64,000 bases of DNA from Rhodoferax sp. (GCA_031291295.1 JARLJI010000116.1:1-64000); one strand, 5' to 3'. Positions 1-12,155 are shown, counted from the first letter of the stretch. Numbers and translations are program-made. Notes: generated by a model not told the origin, from the sequence alone.

Positions 1-2310
<2,310 letters not shown>

Positions 2311-2581
2311 GAATAAACCTCAGGGCTTCAAGGCAGGACAAACAAAAAAGCGGGCGCCGCAAATTCCCGGCGCGGGCAACGTGACCAAGGGGCAAACCCC
2401 CGGACGTTTTCTATCTGCAAGATGTGTGGGCGAACATTTGGAATGCAATCCTTGCGGTTGGTTGGCCCGTTGTGAAGTTGCTTCATCGGTCGGCCCGGCC
2501 CGGAGGTATTGCTGTCGCTCTTGCAGTCTGGTCAAGCCTTACATTATACCTTTATGGCCGTTTTTCAAGCGCCGGCGCTGC
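2311..2581. other. Intergenic region between dnaG and rpoD
   Basis: About 270 bases with no credible gene. It must hold the rpoD ribosome-binding site and probably an rpoD promoter, but I could not identify convincing -35/-10 boxes by eye. The small open frames crossing it on both strands have no recognisable protein features. Confidence 0.5.
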
Positions 2582-4474
2582 TTATTTTGCGCTGGCGCGC
2601 GCGCGGCGCTGCTCGTGCAGCCGGCGATAGCGCTCCAGGTCGTTGGCGGCCAGCGCCTCGGTCTCCATCAGCTTGAAGCGGTCGTCCTGCATCAGATCGA
2701 GCAGGCCGCGCAACTCGCTGGCGGTGTCGTCGGGGGCGGGTTCCTGCGCCAGCGGGACCTCGAAGCTGGCGGTGGTCCTCAAAGCCAGAGCCTCGCTTTC
2801 GTGGTCGCGCAGGCCCTCGCGCAGGGCCGCCCAGTGCTGCGCGCCGTGCTCGTGCAGCTGGCTCTCCAGCCAGACAAACAGCGGGCCATGCGGCGCTGCC
2901 AGCTCGCACAGCATGCCGCGGTCTTCGTTGGAAAGACTGTCCCAGGCCGCCATGTGCGTCAGCAGAATGCGCGCCGCGTGGTCGGCGCGGCTGGCCGGCG
3001 CGGTGCGCCCGCCCGGGCGCATGCGAGGGGCAAAGTTTGATGGATTTTTATGGCTGTAGCCCTCGTCCTGTATGCGCTGATAGCTATCGTTGTTGTAGCG
3101 CTTCCCGCTGTGGGCGCTGTGGGCGCCGTCGACTTTGCCCGATTTCGCGGGGCCGTTCCAGACCTCGTTCAGTTCCCGGCTGTTCAGCTGCACCAGGTCG
3201 GCTATCTCGCCCAGCAACTGGCGCTTGAGCGCGCCCTCGGGCAGCTGGCTCCACAGCGGCTTGGCGTTGCTGGCGAGATGGGCGCGGCCCTCGGCGGTGT
3301 TCAGGTCGCAGCCGTCGCGCGCCGCTTCGATCATGAAGCGCGACAGCGGCGTGGCCTCGGACACATAGCGCGCAAAAGCGTCCTTGCCGAAAGTGCGGAT
3401 GTAGCTGTCCGGGTCGTGCTCGGGCGGCAGGAACAGGAATTTCACGCTGCGCACGTCGCTGGCATAGGGCAGGGCGCCGTCCAGCGCCTTGCGCGCCGCG
3501 CGCCGGCCGGCGGCGTCGCCGTCAAAGCTGAACACCACCGAGTCGGTGAAGCGGAACAGCTTTTGCACATGCTCGGCAGTGCAGGCCGTGCCCAGCGTGG
3601 CCACGGCGTTGGGAAAGCCCAGTTGCGCCAGCGCCACCACGTCCATGTAGCCCTCGGTCACCAGCACGTAGCCGTGCTCGCGCAGGGCATGGCGCGCCTC
3701 GAACAGGCCGTACAGCTCGCGGCCTTTGTGGAACACCGGGGTTTCGGGCGAGTTGAGGTATTTCGGCGTGCCTTCACCGAGCACGCGCCCGCCAAAGCCG
3801 ATGCATTCGCCCTTCACGTTGCGGATCGGGAACATCACGCGGTCGCGGAAGCGGTCGTAGCGCTTTTCCTCGCCGCTGTCCTCATCGACACTCGCGATGA
3901 CCAGGCCGCTCTCGACCAGCAGCGGGTCGTCGTAGTTGGGGAACACACTGGCCAGGCTGCGCCAGCCCTCGGGCGCGTAGCCCAGGCCGAACTGTTTCGC
4001 AATATCGCCCGACAGGCCCCGGCCCTTGAAGTAGTCCACGGCCTTGTGCGAGCTTTTGAGGTGCTTTTTGTAGGCGTCGCAGGCCTTCTCCAACACGTCG
4101 GACAGCGTGGCCTGCTTTTGCCGCTGTTCGGTGGCGCGCGCCCGCTCGGACGGCGATGCATCGTCTTCAGGTACCTGCATGCCGTATTGCTGCGCCAGGT
4201 CTTTCACTGCCTCGACGAAGGTCATGCCCGCGTGCTCCATCAGGAAGCTGATGGCGTTGCCGTTCTTGCCGCAGCCAAAGCAGTGGTAGAACTGCTTGGA
4301 CGGGCTCACGCTGAACGAGGGCGATTTTTCGCCATGAAACGGGCACAACCCCATGAAATTGGCGCCGCCCTTCTTGAGCTGCACGTAGCGGCCGACGATC
4401 TCCACCACGTCGGCGCGCGCCAAAAGCTCCTGAATGAAAGACTGGGGAATGCTCACCCGGGTATTTTGACCCAT
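2582..4474 (-). CDS. dnaG: DNA primase DnaG
   Basis: Synthesises RNA primers for chromosome replication. The 630-aa frame from ATG 4474 starts MGQNTRVSIPQSFIQELL, the usual DnaG opening; an in-frame upstream extension to 4594 has no family resemblance. The CHC2 zinc finger (CPFH near residue 40, HCFGCG near 63), the TOPRIM core (VTEGYMDV near 270, FDGDAAGRRAARKAL) and a C-terminal helicase-binding region are in order. Residues about 458-480, in the linker before the C-terminal domain, are encoded by a copy of the interspersed repeat found elsewhere in this window. It lies upstream of rpoD on the same strand. Confidence 0.97.
   Translation of the reverse strand: MGQNTRVSIPQSFIQELLARADVVEIVGRYVQLKKGGANFMGLCPFHGEKSPSFSVSPSKQFYHCFGCGKNGNAISFLMEHAGMTFVEAVKDLAQQYGMQVPEDDASPSERARATEQRQKQATLSDVLEKACDAYKKHLKSSHKAVDYFKGRGLSGDIAKQFGLGYAPEGWRSLASVFPNYDDPLLVESGLVIASVDEDSGEEKRYDRFRDRVMFPIRNVKGECIGFGGRVLGEGTPKYLNSPETPVFHKGRELYGLFEARHALREHGYVLVTEGYMDVVALAQLGFPNAVATLGTACTAEHVQKLFRFTDSVVFSFDGDAAGRRAARKALDGALPYASDVRSVKFLFLPPEHDPDSYIRTFGKDAFARYVSEATPLSRFMIEAARDGCDLNTAEGRAHLASNAKPLWSQLPEGALKRQLLGEIADLVQLNSRELNEVWNGPAKSGKVDGAHSAHSGKRYNNDSYQRIQDEGYSHKNPSNFAPRMRPGGRTAPASRADHAARILLTHMAAWDSLSNEDRGMLCELAAPHGPLFVWLESQLHEHGAQHWAALREGLRDHESEALALRTTASFEVPLAQEPAPDDTASELRGLLDLMQDDRFKLMETEALAANDLERYRRLHEQRRARASAK
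3034..3099 (-). repeat. Interspersed repeat, copy A, inside dnaG
   Basis: Read on the minus strand this contains GATAGCTATCAGCGC, then GAGGGCTACAGCCATAAAAA. It shares the GATAGCT...AAGGGCTACAGCC layout with copies at 14417-14473, 60208-60262 and 60628-60684. It is translated in frame as part of the DnaG linker. The copies are degenerate and I judged them by eye. Confidence 0.6.
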
Positions 4475-4542
4475 TGGCGCCCCCAGTTTTGTGTCAGACT
4501 GTGCCGATGCAATGATGCAATAAAACCTGAAGGAGACTTGGG

Positions 4543-6189
4543 ATGACATCCATTTTTGACCGTGATCTGCCGCGCAACGAAGCCAACCACGCACCGCTGT
4601 CGCCCCTGTCCTTCATCGAGCGCACGGCCGAGGTCTACCCGGACCGGCTGGCCGTGGTGCACGGTGAGCTGCGCCGCAACTGGGGCGAGCTGTACGAGCG
4701 CTGCCGCCGGCTCGCCAGTGCGCTGAGCCGCCACGGCATCCAAAAGGGCGATACGGTGGCCGTGATGCTGCCCAACACGCCGCCCATGGTCGAGGCCCAT
4801 TTCGGCATCCCGATGGCCGGCGCCGTGCTGAATGCGCTGAACACGCGGCTGGATGCCGAAACCCTCGCCTTCATGCTGGACCACGGCGAGGCGAAGGTCT
4901 TGATCGTGGACCCGGAATTCGCGGCGCTGATGCAAAAGGCGCTGGCCTTGCGCCAAGGCACGACGCCGCTGCTGGTGATCGATGTGGCGGATCCGGTCCA
5001 TACCGGGGCCGTGCAAAAAATCGGCAGCCTCGACTACGATGATTTTGTGGCTGGCGGCGACCCGCAGTTCGCCTGGTCGCTGCCTGGCGACGAGTGGGAC
5101 GCGATTGCCCTCAACTACACCAGCGGCACCACCGGCAACCCCAAGGGCGTGGTCTATCACCACCGTGGCGCGGCGATCAACGCCATCTCCAACATCCTCG
5201 AGTGGGACATGCCCAAGCACGCGACCTACCTGTGGACGTTGCCCATGTTCCACTGCAACGGCTGGTGCTTCCCGTGGACGGTGGCGGCGCGCGCGGGCGT
5301 CAACGTGTGTTTGCGCCGGGTCGAGGCGCAGGCGATTTTCGATGCCATCCGCGACCACGGCGTCACGCACTACTGCGGCGCGCCCATCGTGCACGGTTTG
5401 CTGGTGAATGCGCCGGCCGCAATGAAGGCGGGCGTGCCGGCGGGCGTCAAGGCCATGGTGGCCGGCGCCGCGCCGCCCGCGTCCATGATCGAAGGCATGG
5501 AGCAGATGGGGTTCGATCTGACCCACGTCTACGGGCTGACCGAGGTCTACGGCCCGGCCACGGTCTGCGCCAAGCACGACGCCTGGAACGCGCTCGACAT
5601 CGGCGAGCGCGCGCGCCTGAACGCGCGCCAGGGCGTGCGCTACCACCTGCAGCGCGATGCGCGCGTGCTCGACACCATGACCCTGCAGCCCGTGCCCTGG
5701 GATGGCGAGACCATGGGCGAGATCATGTTCCGCGGCAACATCGCGATGAAGGGCTACCTGAAGAACCCCAAGGCCACCGAAGAAGCCTTCGCGGGCGGCT
5801 GGTTCCACAGCGGTGACCTGGCCGTGCAGTATCCCGACGGCTATATCAAGATCAAGGACCGCAGCAAGGACATCATCATCTCGGGCGGCGAGAACATCTC
5901 GTCGATCGAGGTCGAAGACGTGCTGTACCGCCACCCCGCCGTGCTGGCCGCCGCCGTGGTGGCCAAGCCCGACGCGCGCTGGGGCGAGACGCCCTGCGCG
6001 TTCGTCGAACTCAAGGCCGGCGCGACGGTCACGGCCGAAGAGATTGTCGCCCACTGCAAGCAGCACCTGGCCGGTTTCAAGGTGCCGCGCGCCGTGGTGT
6101 TTGGCGAGATCCCCAAGACCGCGACCGGCAAGATCCAGAAGTTCGAGCTGCGCCGGCAGGCGGGGTCCACCGCGGCGATCGATATCTGA
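4543..6189 (+). CDS. Acyl-CoA synthetase (AMP-forming), medium/short-chain type
   Basis: Activates a carboxylic acid to its CoA thioester through an acyl-adenylate. 548 aa, typical length. Motifs: YTSGTTGNPKG near residue 190 (AMP/phosphate binding), YGLTEVYGP (A4/A5), SGDLAVQYPDGYIKIKDRSK (A7/A8 hinge) and PKTATGKIQKFELR, the C-terminal region with the catalytic lysine. The N-terminus (LSPLSFIERTAEVYPDRLAVVHG) matches the subgroup that includes DmdB-like and medium-chain acyl-CoA ligases. Start ATG 4543 is preceded by a clear GGAG ribosome-binding site. It is transcribed away from dnaG. The substrate cannot be fixed from sequence. Confidence 0.92.
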   Translation: MTSIFDRDLPRNEANHAPLSPLSFIERTAEVYPDRLAVVHGELRRNWGELYERCRRLASALSRHGIQKGDTVAVMLPNTPPMVEAHFGIPMAGAVLNALNTRLDAETLAFMLDHGEAKVLIVDPEFAALMQKALALRQGTTPLLVIDVADPVHTGAVQKIGSLDYDDFVAGGDPQFAWSLPGDEWDAIALNYTSGTTGNPKGVVYHHRGAAINAISNILEWDMPKHATYLWTLPMFHCNGWCFPWTVAARAGVNVCLRRVEAQAIFDAIRDHGVTHYCGAPIVHGLLVNAPAAMKAGVPAGVKAMVAGAAPPASMIEGMEQMGFDLTHVYGLTEVYGPATVCAKHDAWNALDIGERARLNARQGVRYHLQRDARVLDTMTLQPVPWDGETMGEIMFRGNIAMKGYLKNPKATEEAFAGGWFHSGDLAVQYPDGYIKIKDRSKDIIISGGENISSIEVEDVLYRHPAVLAAAVVAKPDARWGETPCAFVELKAGATVTAEEIVAHCKQHLAGFKVPRAVVFGEIPKTATGKIQKFELRRQAGSTAAIDI

Positions 6190-6258
6190 GTTCACCTGCT
6201 GCGCGCACCACAAACGATGTGCCCATCCCGTTCAGATGACTGAAGAGCCCGGCCCGGG

Positions 6259-7559
6259 CTAACGCGCAGGATTGCGTCCGGACAGGCGGCTGACCGTACC
6301 GAGCAGCCACTCTTCGAGATGTTTGATGTCGCCCACCAGAATGTAAACAAGAAAATACAGCATGCCCAACGCAAGGGTACATACCATCCAGGGCGGCGGG
6401 CGGTCATTGTCGGGCAGGAGGTAATCCGTCATGAAGCCCCAATGGCTGCTGGCCAGAGCGACAAAGGCTACGAGGCAGGCAATCGGCAGGCCGCAATGGA
6501 TCCAGGCGTTTTCCTCCCGCAGAAGAAAGTAGGCTCCCAGGGACAAGGGCAGGAACCAGTAATGTGTGGAGCGCGGCACATTGGGGGTGGGGATGTCGAG
6601 GATGGCCGAATTCACCATGAAGATCAGCATCAGGCCGACGACCAATCCGATGGTGGCTGCGCTTTGGTGTTTGTCGGCTCTCAGTAGCGTCAGAGCCACC
6701 CCGAGGGCCACCACTGCGCAGTTGAGCAGCGCCAGTGGCATCAAGCCCCGTAGGCTGAAATAGACTACGAACAGAGCACCCAAGGCGATCGTCACGCTGC
6801 TGCAGGCGAGGATGGTGAGCCGAACCCGGGTGGTTCGCGTGCGCTGCCAGCCCTGCGTCCCCGCCATAGAAATTTGACCGGCATTTTGAGGAATCGTCGA
6901 GGCAATTGATTCGTCAAGACGCGCAAGAGATTGGTCGAACTGGCTGGGTGTGGCAAGGTGCGCCACCTTGAGCCACCGCATGCGGGCGCGGTGCAAACGG
7001 GCTTCCAGTGGATCAATGTCTGCGACATAAATATGCAACAGCAGAAACAGCAACCACATGGCACACACATTGATGATCCAGGCGCCGGGGCCACGCACGC
7101 TGTCAGGCGTGGCAAGCCGCGTGACAAATGCGAAGTGCGAGCTGGAGAAAAAACGACGCTGGCAAGGCAGCCCCAGGCCAGGCCATGGCGCAGCCATGCG
7201 TTTTCGTGCTTGAGCATCAAATAGGCCGCGACTGCCAGCGGTATCAAAAAATGATGGACTGCACGAGGAATCTGGGTGTCTGGAACATCGAAAAAGAGAG
7301 CCATCCAGGAAAGTCGGGCAAACAGACTGGCCACCAGCAAAACGGCGGCACCGCGCAGCCGATGATGTCGGGCCATTCGGATGGCAATCACGCCGGCCAG
7401 AATCACCGCGCAATCTGCACTTGCGACCAGCCATTCGTCGCGAAGGGCAAAAAAAACGGCCCAGGGAACGCCAAACAGAATCGAGGCCACGCTGCCAAGA
7501 ATCACCACAACGCGCACGCGCCGGGTATGCGAGTCACCCGCGTTCTGGAGGCCGATCAT
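6259..7559 (-). pseudogene. Tandemly duplicated integral-membrane protein, frameshifted
   Basis: Two overlapping minus-strand frames together encode one membrane protein of about 430 residues with two homologous halves. Half 1 (from ATG 7559, or TTG 7616) includes PRAVHHFLIPLAVAAYLMLKHENAWL; half 2 includes PRSTHYWFLPLSLGAYFLLREENAWI at the equivalent place. Each half has about five hydrophobic segments and ends near a conserved (V/G)DI. The first frame runs into nonsense at a run of six T (minus strand, 7148-7153). Inserting one T gives VVFFSSSHFAFV, which joins the second frame and aligns with half 2. It is either a true frameshift, a slippage site or a sequencing error. Family not recognised. 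Confidence 0.7.
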
Positions 7560-7650
7560 GATCGGTGGGGTGGCGCCCAGCGTGTTCACCAATACATTGT
7601 GGCGCGAACTTGTCAATTGGGCGCAATTTATCTCTCGAGGCCTGAATGGC

Positions 7651-9501
7651 TCACTCCCCCAGAACTACACCCTCGCGCCGCGGATCGGCGCCGCCCAGCC
7701 ACACGGGCTTGCCATCCACCTGGCCGCTTTGAATAGCCTGCAGGCCACTGGTCAGCGCATGTTCCTGCACTTCGTGGCCGCGCGCGCGCAGCGCATCGAC
7801 GGTGGCGGCGGGGAAGCGGCCTTCCTCCAGCAGCAGCGGGCCGCCGAGCGAGGCGAAGTTGGGCAGGGCGATGGCCTGTTGCGGGCTCAAACCCCAGTCG
7901 AGCACGCCGTACAGCGTCTTGGCGACATCGTGAATGATCAGCGCACCGCCGGAGCTGCCGGTGCTCATCACGAGCTGCCCGCTGGCCTTGTCGAACACTA
8001 GGGTGGGCGCCATCGACGAGCGCGGGCGCTTGCCGGGCTGTACGCGGTTGGCGACCGGGCGGCCCTGCGCGTCGGTCGGTGCGAAGCTGAAGTCGGTCAG
8101 CTCGTTGTTGAGCAGGAAGCCCCCACTAAGCGCCGCGTTGGGGGTCACCATTTGGCGCGCCCCGAACGCGTCCTCGATCGTCGTTGTCATGGCCAGCGCA
8201 TTGCCATAGGCGTCGACGATGCTGATGTGCGAGGTGCCGTGCTCGGGCTGCCCCGGCATGGGCGCGTAGCTCGTTTGTACGGCGCCGGGCACGCCGGGTC
8301 GCACGCTTTCCATCGCCCGTCCATCCGGGCCCTGGTCGATCAGGCGGGCGCGCCGGGCCAGGTAGCCGGGCGCCAGCAGGCTGGTCCAGCTGCCGGCCGG
8401 CGGCTGCACGAAATCGGGGTCGGCCACGTACTGCGCGCGGTCGGCAAAGGCCAGGCGCGAGGCATCAAGGTACAGGTGCAGCCACTGCGCCGACGGCAGG
8501 CCGTCCTGCAACGGCAGGGTGGCGGCGTTGGTGTGGTTCAGGATGCCCAGGATCTGCGCCACTGCGATCGCACCCGAGCTCGGCGGCGGAAAGCCGCAGA
8601 TGCGGTAATCCCGGGTGCTGACTTTGTAGTCACTGCACAGGGGCTCGCGCTTTTGAGCCTGGTAGCCGGCCAGGTCGGCCAGCGTGAGCTGCCCCGGATT
8701 CGTTGGGTGGTGGCGCACCTTGTCGACGATGGCCTGCGCCACATTGCCCTCTAGCAGGCCTTTGGAACCGCTGGCCGCAATTTTCTTCAGCACCTCGGCC
8801 AGCGCCGGGTTGCGTAGCGTGTAGCCCACGGCGCGCGGGCTGCCGTCGGCGTTGTAGAAGTAGGCGGCGGCAACCGGGTCGTTTTTCAGGTATTTGTCGT
8901 TCTGCAACAGGCTGTTCAGTCGCGCGCTGACCGCAAAGCCGTCTTCGGCCAGCCGGATGGCGGGTTGGAACAGCGTCGCCCACGGCAGCCGTCCGTGCTG
9001 CTGATGCGCCAGCTCCAGCATGCGCACGGCACCCGGCACGCCGACCGCGCGGCCACCGACGACCGCGGCGTAAAAGGGCAGCGGTTTGCTGTTGGCGCCG
9101 AGAAACAGCTTCTCGCTGGCCGCGGCCGGGGCGGTTTCGCGTCCGTCGAAAGCTTCGACTTGCCGGCCGTCGAAGTACAGCAAAAACGCACCGCCGCCCA
9201 GGCCGCTGGACTGCGGCTCGACCAGCGCCAGCACCATCTGCACGGCCACGGCCGCGTCGATGGCGGAGCCGCCGGCTTTGAGGATCCGGTAGCCGGCCTG
9301 GGCGGCCAGCGGGTTGGCCGCGGCGACCGCAAACCGGCTGCCGGTCCAGCCAGGCTTGTCGACGTAACCCGATGCGGCCTCTGGCTGCGCCGGTGCCGTG
9401 TCGCCCGGCGGCAGTGCGCCGGCACAGCCCGCGAGATACGCGCTGGCCGCCAGCGCGGCGGCGGCCAGGATGCCCCATCGAAGGGTGCCGCGGCGCGTCA
9501 T
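7651..9501 (-). CDS. ggt: Gamma-glutamyltransferase (glutathione hydrolase), lipoprotein
   Basis: Cleaves the gamma-glutamyl bond of glutathione and transfers or hydrolyses the glutamyl group in the periplasm. About 616 aa from ATG 9501, which gives MTRRGTLRWG, a hydrophobic stretch and the lipobox LAGC. The TTG at 9525 would place eight residues before this signal and is rejected. GGSAIDAAVAVQMVLALVEP and SSGLGGGAF are family signatures. The autoprocessing and catalytic threonine is in EHGTSHISIVDAYGNA near residue 420, followed by PRSSMAPT and STGSSGGA. It is expected to self-cleave into large and small subunits. Confidence 0.93.
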   Translation of the reverse strand: MTRRGTLRWGILAAAALAASAYLAGCAGALPPGDTAPAQPEAASGYVDKPGWTGSRFAVAAANPLAAQAGYRILKAGGSAIDAAVAVQMVLALVEPQSSGLGGGAFLLYFDGRQVEAFDGRETAPAAASEKLFLGANSKPLPFYAAVVGGRAVGVPGAVRMLELAHQQHGRLPWATLFQPAIRLAEDGFAVSARLNSLLQNDKYLKNDPVAAAYFYNADGSPRAVGYTLRNPALAEVLKKIAASGSKGLLEGNVAQAIVDKVRHHPTNPGQLTLADLAGYQAQKREPLCSDYKVSTRDYRICGFPPPSSGAIAVAQILGILNHTNAATLPLQDGLPSAQWLHLYLDASRLAFADRAQYVADPDFVQPPAGSWTSLLAPGYLARRARLIDQGPDGRAMESVRPGVPGAVQTSYAPMPGQPEHGTSHISIVDAYGNALAMTTTIEDAFGARQMVTPNAALSGGFLLNNELTDFSFAPTDAQGRPVANRVQPGKRPRSSMAPTLVFDKASGQLVMSTGSSGGALIIHDVAKTLYGVLDWGLSPQQAIALPNFASLGGPLLLEEGRFPAATVDALRARGHEVQEHALTSGLQAIQSGQVDGKPVWLGGADPRREGVVLGE

Positions 9502-9633
9502 GGTTGTGAGCAATAAAGGCTCCAAGCCCTTGATTGGCGGGCGCGGCCAGATGCCAGAGATACGGCTTTGCCGGGCCGCTGGTGTCGCACCCTTGAGGGA
9601 GAGGCGCCGCAGGCGCTTCGGGGGTGTTTCATC

Positions 9634-10392
9634 CTAGCGCGGGGCCAGGCGAACTGCGCCGTCAAGCCGGATCACCTCGCCGTTGAGCATGTCGTTCTCG
9701 AAGATGTGGCGCGCCAGCTTGGCGTAGTCCTCGGGCGTGCCCAGGCGGCTCGGGAAGGGCACGCTGGCGGCCAGCGAGTCCTGGACTTCCTGGGGCATGC
9801 CGAACAGCATGGGCGTGCCGAACAGGCCGGGCGCGATCGTCATGTTGCGGATGCCGCTCCGCGACAGGTCGCGCGCGATCGGCAGCGTCATGCCGACGAT
9901 GCCGCCCTTGGACGCGCTGTACGCGGCCTGGCCGATCTGCCCGTCGTAGGCGGCGACCGAGGCGGTCGAGATCATCACGCCGCGCTCGCCGGTGGCCTCG
10001 GGTTCGTTCTTGCACATGGCCTCGGCCGTCAGGCGAATCATGTTGAAGCTGCCGACCAGGTTCACCATGACGGTCTTGCTGAACACGCTCAGGGCGTGCG
10101 GGCCGTTCTTGCCCACGGTTTTCTCGGCTGGCGCGATGCCCGCGCAGTTGACCAGGCCCATCAGCTTGCCCATCGAGGTGGCCTTGGCCACCGCGGCCTG
10201 GCCATCGGCCTCGCTGCTGACGTCGCATTTGACGAAAGCGCCGCCGATCTCCCTAGCAACGGCCTCGCCTTTTTCGACCTGCATGTCGGCAATCACGACC
10301 GTGCCGCCCTGGGCTGCGAGCATGCGCGCCGTGCCTTCACCCAGGCCCGATGCGCCGCCGGTGACGATGAATACCTTGCCTTTGATTTCCAT
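9634..10392 (-). CDS. Short-chain dehydrogenase, 3-hydroxyacyl-CoA dehydrogenase type II-like
   Basis: NAD(P)-dependent oxidoreductase, 252 aa. Rossmann motif [10 protein letters not shown] at 11-20, NCAG, a serine in [10 protein letters not shown], and the catalytic YSASK near residue 159. The spacing and the insert [19 protein letters not shown] are typical of 3-hydroxyacyl-CoA / 3-hydroxy-2-methylbutyryl-CoA dehydrogenases (HSD17B10 type), which act in fatty-acid and isoleucine breakdown. The palindromic operator at 10417-10438 sits just upstream, compatible with a degradation-pathway regulator. It is divergent from the patatin gene. Confidence 0.88.
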   Translation of the reverse strand: MEIKGKVFIVTGGASGLGEGTARMLAAQGGTVVIADMQVEKGEAVAREIGGAFVKCDVSSEADGQAAVAKATSMGKLMGLVNCAGIAPAEKTVGKNGPHALSVFSKTVMVNLVGSFNMIRLTAEAMCKNEPEATGERGVMISTASVAAYDGQIGQAAYSASKGGIVGMTLPIARDLSRSGIRNMTIAPGLFGTPMLFGMPQEVQDSLAASVPFPSRLGTPEDYAKLARHIFENDMLNGEVIRLDGAVRLAPR

Positions 10393-10416
10393 GCTGAACT
10401 CCTGAAGAAAATGGGT

Positions 10417-10438
10417 TTGACGTTAACGTAAACGTCAA
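10417..10438. promoter_or_regulatory. Palindromic operator upstream of the dehydrogenase gene
   Basis: Perfect 8-bp arms TTGACGTT and AACGTCAA around a 6-bp spacer AACGTA, 25 bp upstream of the dehydrogenase ATG and just before the patatin gene. The ACGT-rich palindrome resembles operators described for LiuR-type MerR regulators of branched-chain amino acid and fatty-acid breakdown. The sequence is seen directly; the regulator is inferred. Confidence 0.6.
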
Positions 10439-10467
10439 TTATGACGGGTGCCGCCGATGGCCCTAAG

Positions 10468-11448
10468 ATGAACGCCCCCATGCAGCTTAATACTCCTCCT
10501 CATTCCGAAAAAGCCGGCCGTTCGTGGCCGTGGCCGCTGCTCGCCGCGGCGGGCCTGGCCGCCAGCTTGTTCCTTGCCGGTTGCGCTACGCGGCCTGTGC
10601 CCGTGCCCGCGCCACCGGTGGCGCCGCCTGTGGCGGTGCAGCCCACGCCGAAACGCCCACCGCGCATCGCTCTGGTGCTGGGCGGTGGCGCGGCGCGCGG
10701 CTTTGCCCACGTCGGCGTGATCCAGGTGCTGGAGGAGGCCGGCATCAAGCCCGACCTGGTGGTGGGCACATCGGCCGGTAGCCTCGTGGCGGCGCTGTAC
10801 GCCAGCGGCAAGAATGGTGCGCAACTGCAGCAGGTGGCGATGTCGATGGAGGAAGCCGCCTTCACCGACTGGACGCTGCCCCTGTTCGGCCGCGGCATGA
10901 TGCGTGGCGACGGCCTGGCGCGCTACGTCAATCAACAGGTGGCGGGGCGGCCCGTCGAAGCCATGCCGCTGCGGCTGGGCGTCGTCGCGACCGACCTGAA
11001 CAGCGGGCAGGGCGTTTTGTTCCAGCGCGGCGACACCGGCACTGCGGTGCGCGCCTCGAGCGCGGTGCCCGCGATCTTCGAGCCCGTGCGCATTGCCGGG
11101 CATGACTACGTGGACGGGGGCCTGGTGGCGCCCGTGCCGGTGGACTATGCGCGCCAGATGGGCGCGGAGCTGGTGATTGCCGTCGATATTTCCAGTACGC
11201 CCGAAGGCAATCCCACGGACGGCACGCTGCAGATCCTGTTGCAGACCTTTGCCATCATGAGCAAGAGCATCAACCGCTACGAACTGCGCGATGCCGACCT
11301 GGTGGTGCGCCCGGCCCTGAACGGCGTGAAAAGCTCGGACTTCGCGGCGCGGCGCCGCGCCATCGAAGCCGGCCGGCTGGCCATGCGGCAACTGCTGCCG
11401 AAGTTGAAGCAGCTGATCGAGGCCGGGGCCAGACCCGTCAATCCATAA
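10468..11448 (+). CDS. Patatin-like phospholipase lipoprotein (RssA-like)
   Basis: Predicted serine lipid acyl hydrolase. Hydrophobic N-terminal segment ending in lipobox LAGC, then a Pro/Val-rich linker, then the patatin core: oxyanion loop GGGAARGFAHVG, nucleophile motif GTSAGS (Ser near residue 100) and the catalytic aspartate in YVDGGL near 214. Starts are possible at ATG 10441, 10468 and 10480; 10468 or 10480 give a normal lipoprotein signal, while 10441 would overlap the operator region. Probably acts at the inner face of the outer membrane. Substrate unknown. Confidence 0.88.
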   Translation: MNAPMQLNTPPHSEKAGRSWPWPLLAAAGLAASLFLAGCATRPVPVPAPPVAPPVAVQPTPKRPPRIALVLGGGAARGFAHVGVIQVLEEAGIKPDLVVGTSAGSLVAALYASGKNGAQLQQVAMSMEEAAFTDWTLPLFGRGMMRGDGLARYVNQQVAGRPVEAMPLRLGVVATDLNSGQGVLFQRGDTGTAVRASSAVPAIFEPVRIAGHDYVDGGLVAPVPVDYARQMGAELVIAVDISSTPEGNPTDGTLQILLQTFAIMSKSINRYELRDADLVVRPALNGVKSSDFAARRRAIEAGRLAMRQLLPKLKQLIEAGARPVNP

Positions 11449-11477
11449 AAAAAGGCCCCGTCTTGCGACGGAGCCTT
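11447..11477 (-). terminator. Rho-independent terminator of the phasin gene
   Basis: Stem AAGGCTCCGTC / GACGGGGCCTT with a TTGC-type loop, followed on the minus strand by a run of seven T. It lies about 57 bp past the phasin stop. The plus-strand patatin gene ends within its A-run side, so it is oriented for phaP. Confidence 0.85.
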
Positions 11478-11533
11478 AAGGGATCCCTGAGCCCGAAGGC
11501 TTCGAAAGGACCCGAGGAGACAATCAGTACGAA

Positions 11534-12085
11534 TTAACGCTTTTTAGCGGTGGCAACGGCCGTCTTCGTGGCGTTGGCAGCGGTAGCCGCAACGTTGTTG
11601 AAGTTGGCTTCGGCCATGTCGGTGGCTTGCTTGACAGCCTTTTGCACGGACTCATAAGCGTTGGTGGCAGCAGCCACGGCGCTCTTCATCACGGCAACGG
11701 CGGTCTCGGAACCAGCGGGTGCGTTCTTGGTAGCGCCGTCAACCAGACCGGCGAATTTCTTTTGCGTTTCGGCGGCTTGGGCTTCGAAAGCCTTGGTGAA
11801 TTCGGCGCTGGTGCCTTGAGCGATGTCATACAGGTGACGGCTGTAAGCAGCGGCTTTCTCGGCCAGGGGCTGCAGCAGACCGGCTTGCAGGGCCAGCAGC
11901 TCTTGCGCGTCCTTGACGTTCAGGGCGGCTTGCGTCGTGTCAGCGGCTTCGGCCAAGGCAGCCTTGGAAGCGGTCACGTTCAGTTCGACCAGTTTTTCCA
12001 CGCCTTCGAAGGCTTTGGTGGTCAGACCAAACAGGGTTTCAACGTTGGCTTTGTGGGCGGCCAGGATTTGTTCAGCGGTCAACAT
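11534..12085 (-). CDS. phaP: Phasin (PHA granule-associated protein)
   Basis: Small amphipathic protein that coats polyhydroxyalkanoate storage granules. 183 aa, Ala-rich and helical, with the phasin-2 family pattern: [20 protein letters not shown] at the start, then [11 protein letters not shown] and a long helical tail ending TAVATAKKR. No signal peptide. A GGAG ribosome-binding site precedes ATG 12085. Monocistronic, with its own terminator and two PhaR-like operators upstream. It implies that the organism makes PHA, although no synthase is in the window. Confidence 0.93.
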   Translation of the reverse strand: MLTAEQILAAHKANVETLFGLTTKAFEGVEKLVELNVTASKAALAEAADTTQAALNVKDAQELLALQAGLLQPLAEKAAAYSRHLYDIAQGTSAEFTKAFEAQAAETQKKFAGLVDGATKNAPAGSETAVAVMKSAVAAATNAYESVQKAVKQATDMAEANFNNVAATAANATKTAVATAKKR

Positions 12086-12155
12086 AAGGAGATCTCCGGT
12101 AAGTAAAGAGTGATGGGGCAGTATCTGCTCTGACTCCGGCTCAAATCCGGTTTTA

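Noticed and set aside
3050-4546. 498-aa plus-strand frame opposite dnaG
   Set aside because: Shadow of dnaG with no domain pattern.
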